Assembly (NCBI GenBank): GCA_038213375.1
Contig: JBBQTB010000014.1
Coordinates: 58,453 to 122,452 of the forward strand
Direction of reading: 5' to 3'
DNA length: 64,000 nucleotides
DNA from: JAAUTT01 sp038213375
Lineage (GTDB): Bacteria > Bacteroidota > Bacteroidia > Bacteroidales > JAAUTT01
The position numbers and the translations under genes are program-made. The notes under the pieces were generated by a model. It was not told the DNA's origin. It did no database searches and worked only from the letters and a program-made list of their open reading frames with translations. Positions 1-8,716 of this stretch are shown in pieces (positions within the stretch are counted from its first letter, which is position 1; each line of letters starts with the position of its first letter).

Positions 1-591
1 GTAATGATTAATAAAATCACCGATGCCGATGGAAAAACCTTGTATATTAGAGAAACGGAAGAACCGGTAAAAGTTTTCAGTACAACAACCAGCGAGATGA
101 TAACGGCCATTTTACAACGGGTTATCGATCAGGGAACGGGAGCTAGAATTCGTAGCCAATATGGAATACGCGCTGAGCTTGCCGGAAAAACTGGAACTGC
201 TCAAACCTATTCTGATGCCTGGTTTATTGCTTATACCCCCGATTTCGTTATTGGCACATGGGTGGGTGCCAGCACCCGGGATGTTCATTTTTACAGCCGC
301 AACGGATCAGGTTCGTCATTGGCATTGCCCATTGTTGCAAATGTTATTAGAGAAATTGAAAGAGATTCTGAAAAAAAAAAGAAATACCTTACACATTTTA
401 CTGTCCCAAGCGATATCTATACTTTTTTGCAGTGTGAACCCTTTCATCAAAAGAGAATTAAAGGGTTTTTCAATAGGTTATTTCACAGAAAACCAAGAAT
501 GGATAAAGACACCTTATATTCGGATAAAAAAGAGAAAAAAAATCGTGGACTGAAGTCATTCTTTAAAAAGCTTTTTAAAGGTGATAAATAA
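1..591 (+). CDS. Class A penicillin-binding protein, C-terminal part (partial)
   Basis: The gene enters from the left edge, so its start is missing. The visible 196 codons hold the end of a transpeptidase domain. The KTGT box of penicillin-binding enzymes is plain (AGKTGTAQ, bases 184-207) and is followed by the usual DAWFIAYTPDFVIGTWVG segment. The tail after about codon 115 is rich in lysine and arginine and has no recognisable fold. In this family the protein is a bifunctional murein polymerase anchored in the inner membrane that cross-links peptidoglycan. The upstream glycosyltransferase half and the SxxK serine lie outside the window, so assignment to the PBP1A type is inferred from the C-terminal half only. 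Confidence 0.88.
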   Translation, partial: VMINKITDADGKTLYIRETEEPVKVFSTTTSEMITAILQRVIDQGTGARIRSQYGIRAELAGKTGTAQTYSDAWFIAYTPDFVIGTWVGASTRDVHFYSRNGSGSSLALPIVANVIREIERDSEKKKKYLTHFTVPSDIYTFLQCEPFHQKRIKGFFNRLFHRKPRMDKDTLYSDKKEKKNRGLKSFFKKLFKGDK

Positions 592-811
592 TTAACTCAC
601 CTTACGCGCAAAGAAGTCTTAAATTTGCAAAAAAAAAACAAAATTGTGGAAAACTTTTGTGACTTGTATGCAGATTATTTGATAACCTCAACAATTGCAT
701 CATCAAAACAAAAGTTAAGAAACGCGGGTATGCAAATTATTTTTTAAGATTCAGAAGGATTTCTTGAAAATTTTATGACTTTTGCATTGGTTAGTAAAGA
801 ACAACAATACC

Positions 812-2047
812 ATGTGTCGAATTCTTCTATGTAAGCTTTTGTTGCTATCTGTTTTCCTTTATAGTGGCAACATTCACAAAGTTCAGGCTCAATTTCCGTC
901 CGATTCCACACAGATATATCTGTTAACTGTTTCGTGGGGCGATGACCCTAGCTCTGCCTTTGGCCATAGTGCCATAAGGGTATTTGATCCTGTTCGTGGT
1001 AACGATGTGGTATACGGTTATGGAACCTATGATTTTGAAACACCTAATTTTTACTTCAATTTTACAATCGGTAAGCTATTGTATTCGCTGTCCAAAGCTT
1101 CCTATGACAATTTTTATTATGCATATCAAAGTTATGGTCAAGCCTTATATGAGCAAAAATTTAATCTGACAAACAAAGAAAAGGAGACGTTGATTTCAAA
1201 TCTGGAGGTCAATTATCAACCGGAGAACAGGTATTATCGTTACGACTTTTTTTTTGATAATTGTGCCACACGCATTCGTGATATCATCGAAAAATCCGTT
1301 GACGGAAAATTGATATACGACTCAACTTATGTGAAAAAACCTTTAACATTCAGGCAATTAATCCGACCCAATTACAATAACGTTCCCTGGTTGAATTTTG
1401 GTATCGACCTCGTTTTCGGAACCGTTACCGATAGGTTGGCAACCGTTACCGGATATATGTTTCTTCCCGAGCACATGATGAATATTTACAACAATACCAG
1501 TATTGTGAAAGGCGCCTTAATAAGGCCGTTAACTCAAAAAGCGCACGAACTTTTTGCCAGCCGATTGACGTTCGAAGCTCCATCGAAGCTTTTTTCACCC
1601 GCATCACTACTTGCTCTGGCGTTTATTTTGTTTTTGGCTATTACCATTTTGGGATACCTAAAAAAAAGCTACAATCGCTGGATAGACTTCCCACTTTTCC
1701 TTTTATTTGGTGTGTTGGGATTGCTGATGTTGTTTCTGATGGTTGCAAGTTTACACGAGGAATTATGGTATAATTTCAATATTGTTTGGGCCAGCCCGCT
1801 TGGCTTGTTAATTGCTGCAGGGGTTCTGTTACGATCGAATAGCTTGTGGTTTAAATATATCCTTTGGTTTTATATCATTGTTTTAACGCTATTTATTCCA
1901 ATTTCTTTTCTCATTCCTCAGGAAATTAGTGTGGCAGCTTATCCTTTAATGGGAATCCTTTGGCTACGTAGTTTGCATATTTTGCAGTCGCGGTTTTATC
2001 CCGAAAAAAGTTTACTATTTCTCAGGATACGAAGCAGGATTCATTGA
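812..2047 (+). CDS. DUF4105 (Lnb N-terminal periplasmic domain) membrane protein
   Basis: The N-terminal two thirds matches the DUF4105 family, called the Lnb N-terminal periplasmic domain. It shows the family blocks SWGDDPSSAFGHSAIRVFD and YRYDFFFDNCATRIRDIIE, whose His and Cys suggest an NlpC/P60-like cysteine hydrolase fold (inference). A signal peptide of about 25 residues precedes it, and four or five hydrophobic segments fill the C-terminal third, so the domain probably faces the periplasm. The frame is open from a TTG at 782. I prefer the ATG at 812 because the signal peptide starts there. The 3' end overlaps the convergent thioredoxin gene by 33 bases. The substrate is unknown. Confidence 0.85.
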   Translation: MCRILLCKLLLLSVFLYSGNIHKVQAQFPSDSTQIYLLTVSWGDDPSSAFGHSAIRVFDPVRGNDVVYGYGTYDFETPNFYFNFTIGKLLYSLSKASYDNFYYAYQSYGQALYEQKFNLTNKEKETLISNLEVNYQPENRYYRYDFFFDNCATRIRDIIEKSVDGKLIYDSTYVKKPLTFRQLIRPNYNNVPWLNFGIDLVFGTVTDRLATVTGYMFLPEHMMNIYNNTSIVKGALIRPLTQKAHELFASRLTFEAPSKLFSPASLLALAFILFLAITILGYLKKSYNRWIDFPLFLLFGVLGLLMLFLMVASLHEELWYNFNIVWASPLGLLIAAGVLLRSNSLWFKYILWFYIIVLTLFIPISFLIPQEISVAAYPLMGILWLRSLHILQSRFYPEKSLLFLRIRSRIH

Positions 2048-2512
2048 AGCTATCGACCAGCCTTTCAGAAAAGTAAAGATTTTTTTAGTGTCGTATCCAT
2101 CGCCCGATTCCAGCAATCCGGAATCCTGTGTGTGAATTCGTTTGCCATTTTTATCCAGAACAACCAAAACCGGGAATCCAAACCGTTGCGGAAATTCCAA
2201 ATTCTTTAAAGCTGCAAGATTTTTATTTTCCTTGCTGTAGTTTAAAAGAACAAAAATATAATCTGCTTTCAGAACTGAATCGATCTTCGGATCTGAATTA
2301 AAAAGTTTATGCAGTTTAACGCACCAGGGACACCAATTGCCTCCTACCTGAATTAGCACCTGTTTATTCTCAGAATTAGCTTTGTTAACCGCATTCTTTA
2401 TGTCGGATGAAACATCAGCCATTGGATTATAAATGGATACTTTGGTTTGCTGCGAAAAACTTGCTGAAATACCTGTGAAAAGAATGGCTATACAAAAAAT
2501 AAATTTTTTCAT
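2015..2512 (-). CDS. Exported thioredoxin-fold protein (WCPWC)
   Basis: A 165-residue protein with a signal peptide (first about 20 residues, ending ASFSQ) followed by a thioredoxin fold. The redox site is N-W-C61-P-W-C64, and PQRFGFPVLVVLD is the expected cis-proline region. This pattern fits the thioredoxin_7/DUF255-like group of periplasmic disulfide or heme-maturation helpers. The frame is open from 2530, but the ATG at 2512 starts the signal peptide and is preferred. It converges on and overlaps the DUF4105 gene. A CXXC enzyme next to iron-sulfur genes could serve their maturation, but that is speculation from position. Confidence 0.85.
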   Translation of the reverse strand: MKKFIFCIAILFTGISASFSQQTKVSIYNPMADVSSDIKNAVNKANSENKQVLIQVGGNWCPWCVKLHKLFNSDPKIDSVLKADYIFVLLNYSKENKNLAALKNLEFPQRFGFPVLVVLDKNGKRIHTQDSGLLESGDGYDTKKIFTFLKGWSIASMNPASYPEK

Positions 2513-2542
2513 TTTTGAAATTTTTAACAATGATAGTAATTC

Positions 2543-2824
2543 TCATGAGTCTTTAATAATTTTTTTTTGAACTACTTTACCTTGAGTCATCTGGGTTATC
2601 GATTCATATAATCTGGTGGCGTTTGTCTTAGAACTTAACAAATGGATAGTTTCTAAAATTGAGTTATATTCATCTAACGATATTAAAACAGTTCCTTTCC
2701 CAGTTCCCCTTTTTATGATTTATGTTTCATTATTTTTTTCAACATTATCAAGGTATTTCTTTAGTCCAGTTCTAAATTCCGTATAATTTGCTGTGATCAT
2801 TTCCTTATTTATTAAGTTATTCAT
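2543..2824 (-). pseudogene. Orphan YefM/Phd-family antitoxin with an in-frame stop
   Basis: Read on the minus strand from the ATG at 2824, one frame gives a typical YefM/Phd antitoxin. It starts MITANYTEFRTGLKKYLDNV (from the second Met), then after a TAA at 2720-2722 continues IIKRGTGKGTVLISLDEYNS, a Leu-rich helix and KIIKDS before a TGA at 2543-2545. The block VLISLDEYNSILET lines up with the VLMSLEEYNSLEET of E. coli YefM. There is no frameshift, only the single stop. No RelE/YoeB-type toxin lies on either side: the thioredoxin gene begins 30 bases downstream. It is best read as a dead remnant of a type II toxin-antitoxin pair. A sequencing error at the stop is the main alternative. Confidence 0.8.
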
Positions 2825-2834
2825 AAAGTATAAA

Positions 2835-4115
2835 TTACTTAGCCTCCAGCATTTCTGGTTTTACCGGACAGAAATCAACACATCGTGCACAACTATAACA
2901 TGAGCCCTTATTGGTGGTGTAATCGGTTCGATATTGGATGATGGAAAGGCTTGCTAACGTTAGTCCGAACACAAGGCCAAGGAAACCTCCTAAAATCCAG
3001 CCCCCAATATAAAATTTTTGGACAATAGCCACAGCCTCGGTAAATAATTTGTCAATGGGCTTTCCGGTGGATTTAAATGTGGTGATTTCGAGTGAGACTT
3101 TGCCAGATTCGTTGGCATTTGAAATCAAAAGTTCGTTTGCCAGTTTTACTTTTGGATTTACATTTGCCAGATTTTCATGAAATCTTGATCCGGTCCAACC
3201 ACCTAAGACAATCAGGAACGGTGTAATCAGAAAATAGAATGCAAAGCGCTTCACCATTATATTTCTTTGTTCTTTGTTCTTTTTTGGTGTAGGCTTGTTA
3301 ATTGCGCCAAAAGGACATGAGTTTTCGCACAAACGGCATTCAATGCATTTACCCGGAGCTATCGACAAATGATTTTTAGATACCCTGCTTACCAAATTCA
3401 GAAGTACTCCATATGGGCAAAGAAACCTGCAATATGGCCGGGCAATGAACACGCCAATAAGCAACAGAATACCGCCAATGGCAAACATCATAAATGTAGC
3501 ATTATGCCTGAAGATGCCTACAAAAGGATCGTAACGACAAACAATGTAATCAGTTCCGGTAGCGGAATATAAAATGGCAAGACCCAGATAAATAAAAGGA
3601 ATGAGGCCGAGTACCTTTTGAACCCACGATTTCAGTGGTAAAGGACGAAGTACAAAAATATCCTGAATGGCTCCTAATGGACATATCCCTGCACAGAAGG
3701 TCCTTCCATAAAAAAGAGTAAAAACCAACGGAATAATGAAAAAGGCGATGGCCGTTATGGGTATGTGATAATCGGGATAAAACAAGGCCATTGTTACGTT
3801 TTGTAACGATCCAACCGCGCAAATACAACCTTTGCGATAAAAGCCAAAATAGACAAGCGAAAAAATGGTCATCCAGAAGACTCCCTGACGCGATCGCTTT
3901 TTAAGAATTAACCAGGTAATTAGCGATAAACTCCCAATAAGAACTACAACGTCAAAATATTCCATAAACACAGATCGGGGACTTGGTGTCTGCATCACCG
4001 GTTGTATATATTTTGTTTCAAATTCAGGCTTGGGGAATCGCTGTTGGGCAAAGATATTTAGTACCTGAACGGACAAAAGCAGGGTAAGCAATACAATTGA
4101 CAGATGCTTCTTCAT
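2835..4115 (-). CDS. NapH/NosR-like membrane polyferredoxin
   Basis: A 426-residue membrane protein with about six hydrophobic segments. It carries the two CX3CP motifs of the NapH/NosR/CcoG group (FCAGICPLG at C141-C145 and YCRFLCPYG at C229-C233). A first [4Fe-4S] motif sits at C257/C260/C263/C267 and a second at C406/C409/C412/C416. In that family the protein passes electrons between the quinone pool and periplasmic iron-sulfur or copper partners. A signal-like helix starts the protein and an extra Cys pair (C97, C99) follows TM2. It is the last gene of the first minus-strand cluster, 82 bases after the Tat ferredoxin, and the two resemble a NapG/NapH pair. No nitrate or N2O reductase is nearby. 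Confidence 0.85.
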   Translation of the reverse strand: MKKHLSIVLLTLLLSVQVLNIFAQQRFPKPEFETKYIQPVMQTPSPRSVFMEYFDVVVLIGSLSLITWLILKKRSRQGVFWMTIFSLVYFGFYRKGCICAVGSLQNVTMALFYPDYHIPITAIAFFIIPLVFTLFYGRTFCAGICPLGAIQDIFVLRPLPLKSWVQKVLGLIPFIYLGLAILYSATGTDYIVCRYDPFVGIFRHNATFMMFAIGGILLLIGVFIARPYCRFLCPYGVLLNLVSRVSKNHLSIAPGKCIECRLCENSCPFGAINKPTPKKNKEQRNIMVKRFAFYFLITPFLIVLGGWTGSRFHENLANVNPKVKLANELLISNANESGKVSLEITTFKSTGKPIDKLFTEAVAIVQKFYIGGWILGGFLGLVFGLTLASLSIIQYRTDYTTNKGSCYSCARCVDFCPVKPEMLEAK

Positions 4116-4197
4116 TGGTTTTTTTTAAAAACAAGAGCCTTATTCATTGCTCCTGATAAAGTTAAAACTCAGAATACGTTTATTTACATGCGACTTA

Positions 4198-4764
4198 CTA
4201 CTTTCCCTTTACGAATCCTTTAAATAAGTATGCTTCGCTGGCTGATACGCGGCTAAAAGCATCGGCCGGGCAGGCTCGGGCAATCGCACACTGATTGCAG
4301 TTTACACACAATTTATGGTTGATTTGCAGTTGAAGCGATCCGTTGCCAAAAGCTCCACACCCTTTCACACATTTTCCGCATCCAATACATAGTTCTTCAA
4401 TAATCTGATATTCGAAAAATGGCTCTTCGACAAATTTACGCACAATAGCGCTTGTTGGACATAGTTGGTTTTCAGCCGCTGTATTCAAGTCTTTGGTGTC
4501 AGGTCTGAGATAACCACCACACAAATCACAATATCCGCACATATCGTACACATGGGTGCATTTCACAGCCGACGTTTCTAAAACACAGCTGGTGGCGCAC
4601 CGTCCGCATTGCACACATTTTGATGGGTCGAGCTGCCAAACTGATTTCCCGGCAATTGCTCGCCTGGTTAAGGCAACACCAATTCCTGTAAGGCTAAGTG
4701 CGATGCCTACCCGAAAACTACTGTTTATAAAATCTCTACGGTTATATTTTTTCTTGTCTTCCAT
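4198..4764 (-). CDS. Tat-exported NapG-like ferredoxin with four [4Fe-4S] sites
   Basis: A 188-residue protein that begins with a twin-arginine signal (NRRDFINSSFRVG then a hydrophobic stretch), so it is exported folded. Cysteine groups at C50/53/56/60, C69/76/79/82 with C102-Pro, C126/129/132/136 and C153/156/159/165 predict four [4Fe-4S] clusters, the NapG/DsrO/MauM layout. The family relays electrons from membrane quinol dehydrogenases to periplasmic enzymes. The frame opens at 4782, but the ATG at 4764 places the Tat motif correctly. It lies between the NHL propeller and the NapH-like gene, which supports a shared electron-transfer role. Its acceptor is not evident. Confidence 0.87.
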   Translation of the reverse strand: MEDKKKYNRRDFINSSFRVGIALSLTGIGVALTRRAIAGKSVWQLDPSKCVQCGRCATSCVLETSAVKCTHVYDMCGYCDLCGGYLRPDTKDLNTAAENQLCPTSAIVRKFVEEPFFEYQIIEELCIGCGKCVKGCGAFGNGSLQLQINHKLCVNCNQCAIARACPADAFSRVSASEAYLFKGFVKGK

Positions 4765-4909
4765 ATTAATAATTGTATGCAAGCCTTTAATAATCAGAAT
4801 TAAATTTCGTTAAATTCCACTTAAACCTTTTTACCTTCCTGAAAAGGCTACCTAATTCTAGTAATTTTTCAAGATATTGCCCTTTTTTACTAGGTTGGGG
4901 TTAAAAGCA

Positions 4910-5893
4910 TTATTTCTTTTCAAAAATTCGAACCAATTTGGATGATGCATCAAGTACATAAATAGTTCCCTTTGAGTCGGCAGCCAGATCGTGAATGCGT
5001 GCACCTATTTCGCAATTATTAAGTGCCTTTGTGTTTGGATCGGAAAGGGACGCTATTATACATTCAAACTTACCTGACTGATCATGCAGTTTTATGCGAT
5101 CCAAACCTTTCTCACAAGTTACAAATTTTCCGTTGGTCAGTATACAAAAATGAATTGGATTACAGCAGCCTGCAAATCCATTCGGTTGCATTGATGCCAC
5201 CCCCCAGGAAGTGCGAAAATTACCTTTTTCAGTGAAATTCATTAACTCGTGTTTGCCCGGGTTTACGATCCATAACTCATTGTCGGGACCTATAGCCACG
5301 TCGAAATATAAACTTGGAATAATGAATCCGTCAATCTCATTTGATTTATCTTTCTTTCCAATTACGGTTTTTAAATTGCCATCAGGATCGTATCTGAAAA
5401 CTAGACGATTTTCGGCATCTGCCACATACACATTTGTTTCATTTACCGCAATTGAAGTGATAAATCCTTTTGAATTATAGCTTTTCCACTTTGTTAGTTT
5501 TCCATTTTTAGTAGAATAAACTTCAACATGATTTCCAATACCAGCATAAAGTATATCGCCAGCTATGGCAATACAGTTAGCTGATGAATCGAGTTTTAAA
5601 GTGTTCACCTTTTGCAACGATTTGTCGAAAACCTGAACTTCATTGTCCCCTGCAATGTATATGTTCGAACTGCTATCAATGGCAAGCGCATGAACAACTC
5701 CCAATGATGGATTGATATACCTTACTTCGCGATAGCCAATAAGTGAGGAATCAATTTTCCTGAGTTTTTCCAGATTGTATTCGGTTGGGTTATCCTGATT
5801 ATTGTCCCGGTTAGTGAACAAATCGCGACCAATTAGAAATATAACAGTTAACAGGAACAGAAGTGACAGACCAATTATTAGTTTTTGTTTCAT
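4910..5893 (-). CDS. NHL/six-bladed beta-propeller protein, membrane-anchored
   Basis: A 327-residue protein with one N-terminal hydrophobic helix (about residues 4-22) and then repeated blades of the NHL type. Examples are VHALAIDSSSNIYIAGDNEVQVFD, TSIAVNETNVYVADAENRLVFRYD and HDLAADSKGTIYVLDASSKLVRIF. Such domains are ligand or protein-binding scaffolds and rarely catalytic. The segment FAGCCNPIHFCI holds two adjacent Cys and a nearby third, which could bind metal (inference only). It starts 10 bases after the PQQ-type propeller gene, so co-transcription is very likely. I infer an extracytoplasmic partner for the Tat ferredoxin and the other propellers. Confidence 0.75.
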   Translation of the reverse strand: MKQKLIIGLSLLFLLTVIFLIGRDLFTNRDNNQDNPTEYNLEKLRKIDSSLIGYREVRYINPSLGVVHALAIDSSSNIYIAGDNEVQVFDKSLQKVNTLKLDSSANCIAIAGDILYAGIGNHVEVYSTKNGKLTKWKSYNSKGFITSIAVNETNVYVADAENRLVFRYDPDGNLKTVIGKKDKSNEIDGFIIPSLYFDVAIGPDNELWIVNPGKHELMNFTEKGNFRTSWGVASMQPNGFAGCCNPIHFCILTNGKFVTCEKGLDRIKLHDQSGKFECIIASLSDPNTKALNNCEIGARIHDLAADSKGTIYVLDASSKLVRIFEKK

Positions 5894-5903
5894 TTCATGT
5901 GTT

Positions 5904-7331
5904 TTAATTTGCTTTGATGTCTATGCAAACCATTTGTTTCGAATCGCGCATTAACAGTTTTCCATCGGCAATGGCAAGAGGTCCCCAGGCATCCTGGCCA
6001 TCGATAATTTTTGCTTTGTCAAGAAAAATAAATTTCGATGTACTGGCTTTTGCTATGGTTAAAGTTCCTTCGTCGTTTAGAATGAAAAATTTACCATCCG
6101 CTATGATGTATGGGCCTAACCCATAACGGTCGGTCTTGCTGCTTGTCCATAAGATATTTTTTAAATCATCGGGATTACAGCAAACAAGTTGGTTTCTGGT
6201 TGTTCCTCCATCTTTTGGCTGTATGGAGAACAGAAAATTATTGTAAAGTATGGGAGTTTGCTGTTCGGAGGCAACACCATCGTTTGGCTTGTATGTTTGA
6301 AGTATTTTTACGGAAAAAGCATTGCCCTCCTTTACCAGTTGAATTAATGTTCCACCTGCGCCATAACCGGCAGTCATAAATATTCTCCCGTTGTCCAGAA
6401 TCACAGGTGAAGGAGCTACCACCGAAGGTTTAAATTTGTCTGATTTCCAAAGGATCTTACCTCTGTCCGCCCCTTCAGCCGAAACACCAACCATTCCGCC
6501 TATAGCGCAATACACATACATTTTTCTTCCGCCAAATCTCATTATAACAACTGATGAATGTGACATCTTCCAATGGTCGGGATTTGGCGTTTCCCAGGCT
6601 ATTTTACCCGTGGAACAGTCAACACCAATCATTAACGAACTTCCACCGGGCGCTATAATAACGGTGTCGTTATCAAGGAGAGGGCATTGTCCGGTATACC
6701 ATAGGGGTACTTCGACTTTGTATTTTTTTACAAGGTCGATTCCCCATAAAAAATTGCCATTGTCAGGGTTGCAACTCATTACATGGCATTTGGGGCCTAT
6801 GGTAACAATATATTTGTCGGTCATGGCCGGAACGGTTCGCGACATGCCATGGTTTCGCTTTAGGCTAACACTATACCAGCGCCGCCAGATCTCAGCTCCT
6901 GTTTCGAGCGAAAAACATCGAAGAGCATCGTTCTTCTTACGTTCATCATAATCGAGGAGATATACTTTCCCATTATAAATGGCAGGTGCTGCATGACCTT
7001 CGCCAAGCTCGACCTTCCATAAGATTTTTGGACCGTCTTTTCCCCAATTATCAATGAGTTTGATTTTCTCTTTATTGATGTTATCCAAATCAGCGCCCCT
7101 GAATCTCGGCCACTTACCTGTAAGGGCTGAGGTGAAAGTGGTATATTCCTTAAATTTCTCGCCAATTACAACCAGTGTATCAGCGCTTGCGTCCTTCAGT
7201 GGCCGGTGATCGAGACCCGGTAAATTAGCCGATAAATACTTTACAGGATTGTGGAAAAACCAATATCCAAAAACAGCAATGCTAGTGATGATGACACCTG
7301 TGAGAATATATTTTTCAGTTCTGTTTTGCAT
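5904..7331 (-). CDS. Membrane-anchored PQQ-type (BamB-like) beta-propeller
   Basis: A 475-residue protein with an N-terminal transmembrane helix (residues 10-26) and no signal cleavage site, then a PQQ-enzyme-like beta-propeller. Repeats such as GKVYLLDYDERKKNDALRCF and DNGRIFMTAGYGAGGTLIQL are visible. Residues after about 75 (WPRFRGADLDNINKE, then GPKILWKVELGEGHAAPAI) repeat in divergent form the WRG...GPxLLW...G entry segment of the three other propellers in the window. Nothing proves that PQQ binds: no dehydrogenase active-site Asp or cytochrome domain is recognisable. The gene sits 125 bases after the previous propeller and 10 before the NHL gene. Structural, binding or electron-transfer roles are all possible. 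Confidence 0.8.
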   Translation of the reverse strand: MQNRTEKYILTGVIITSIAVFGYWFFHNPVKYLSANLPGLDHRPLKDASADTLVVIGEKFKEYTTFTSALTGKWPRFRGADLDNINKEKIKLIDNWGKDGPKILWKVELGEGHAAPAIYNGKVYLLDYDERKKNDALRCFSLETGAEIWRRWYSVSLKRNHGMSRTVPAMTDKYIVTIGPKCHVMSCNPDNGNFLWGIDLVKKYKVEVPLWYTGQCPLLDNDTVIIAPGGSSLMIGVDCSTGKIAWETPNPDHWKMSHSSVVIMRFGGRKMYVYCAIGGMVGVSAEGADRGKILWKSDKFKPSVVAPSPVILDNGRIFMTAGYGAGGTLIQLVKEGNAFSVKILQTYKPNDGVASEQQTPILYNNFLFSIQPKDGGTTRNQLVCCNPDDLKNILWTSSKTDRYGLGPYIIADGKFFILNDEGTLTIAKASTSKFIFLDKAKIIDGQDAWGPLAIADGKLLMRDSKQMVCIDIKAN

Positions 7332-7456
7332 TCAAGTATTCTATCTAAAAAGTATTATAGTTTTCAACTATATTGTTTCTTTTAGCAGCCATTCTGGTAA
7401 ATCGCTGAAAGTATAAAATCGGCTAATATAAACTAAGCTGATTTACGAGAGATTAC

Positions 7457-8689
7457 TTATCTTTCTTTAATATCGTAGGCCATCAACGCCTTACCGTGAC
7501 GTATATACAGCACTCCATTGCTTATTGCAGGGTGAGCAAAATGTTCCTTGGTTCCTTTATTAATTTTAAATTTGCTTACAATCTCCATTTTTGTTCCGGT
7601 AAGTTTTATAAGACTTACATCGCCATTATCCGAATAACAATATAGCATTCCTCCGGCAGTGATCAAAGCTCCTTTGGTAACTTTCAGGGAGTCGCTTACC
7701 AGCCCGGTTTTAATATCCAAACATTTTAGCTTCTGAGTACGGTCGGTGCTAAAAAGGTAATCGTTAATTTTAACAAATCCATTAAAATTATTCTTTACAT
7801 TGTTATTTCTCCAAACATCTTTAATACTTTTTCCATCGGAGGAAAGTTCCAGTTTAACAGCCCCATTACCATCTCCAGCAACGTAATAAATATATCCATC
7901 AGCAAAAATAGGCGTGTTGCATTGTTGCCGTTGTTTCACATTCTCCTGTTCCTGTGACCATAACAACTCGCCGGTTTTGGTATCAAGCCCAACAATATAG
8001 TGAGTGGACAGTGTAACCAGGATATTCCTCGAAGGGAGTTTGATTATAAGTGGTGAACAATAGGAGGCCGTGTCCCCTAAAGCTTTTGATGTCCAAACTG
8101 TTTTACCTGTAATCTTGTTTAAAGCCGCAAAATTGGTGGTACTGCCCCCTGCAAGACAATATACATTATTTTCGTCAATCACTAACGATTCGCTATATCC
8201 AAAATAGCCCATTAATCCACCTAAATCCTTAACCATTTCCACAGCCCATTTTTCTTTACCGGTTTGCTTTTCGAAACAGGCAATTCTTCCGTTTCCGGAG
8301 CTAACATATACCAAATCGTCCACTACCGTTGGTGTCGATCGTGCACCAGGGAAACTAGCTGAAAACCCTGATCCGCTGAATTCCTTACCGTTGGGTGATT
8401 TCCAGAGTAATTTGCCTTGTAAGTTGTAGGCAAACAAATAACTAGTGCTGTCAGTTTCACCATTAATAAAAAGCATGTCGGCAGCAATTACCGGCGAACC
8501 ATAACCATTACCAATGTCTTCGTTAAACCAAAGCATTTGAGGGCCGGCCTCGGGCCATGTTTTCATCAATTGGGTTTCGTTATATATTCCATCGCGGTTA
8601 ACACCCCGCCATTGCGAGATTGATTGAGCTTGGATATAACTTGTGGTTACAGAGAACAGAAAGAAAATGAAAGCAAGGTGTTTTTTCAT
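7457..8689 (-). CDS. Secreted PQQ-type beta-propeller protein
   Basis: A signal peptide (MKKHLAFIFFLFSVTTSYIQAQ) is followed by ISQWRGVNRDGIYNETQLMK and GPQMLWFNEDIGNGYGSPV. This is the entry block of the PQQ-binding-like propeller family common in Planctomycetes and Bacteroidota. Seven or eight blades follow, and the protein ends HFAHPAISNGVLYIRHGKAL. It is clearly paralogous to the proteins at 52421 and 53803, which share the same start and end blocks. The frame is open to a TTG at 8716. I chose the ATG at 8689 because it begins the signal peptide. It follows the terpene-cyclase-like gene with almost no gap, so the two are likely translated from one message. The cofactor is unproven. Confidence 0.82.
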   Translation of the reverse strand: MKKHLAFIFFLFSVTTSYIQAQSISQWRGVNRDGIYNETQLMKTWPEAGPQMLWFNEDIGNGYGSPVIAADMLFINGETDSTSYLFAYNLQGKLLWKSPNGKEFSGSGFSASFPGARSTPTVVDDLVYVSSGNGRIACFEKQTGKEKWAVEMVKDLGGLMGYFGYSESLVIDENNVYCLAGGSTTNFAALNKITGKTVWTSKALGDTASYCSPLIIKLPSRNILVTLSTHYIVGLDTKTGELLWSQEQENVKQRQQCNTPIFADGYIYYVAGDGNGAVKLELSSDGKSIKDVWRNNNVKNNFNGFVKINDYLFSTDRTQKLKCLDIKTGLVSDSLKVTKGALITAGGMLYCYSDNGDVSLIKLTGTKMEIVSKFKINKGTKEHFAHPAISNGVLYIRHGKALMAYDIKER

Positions 8690-8716
8690 TGTATTGATTT
8701 GATAGTTAAAATTCAA

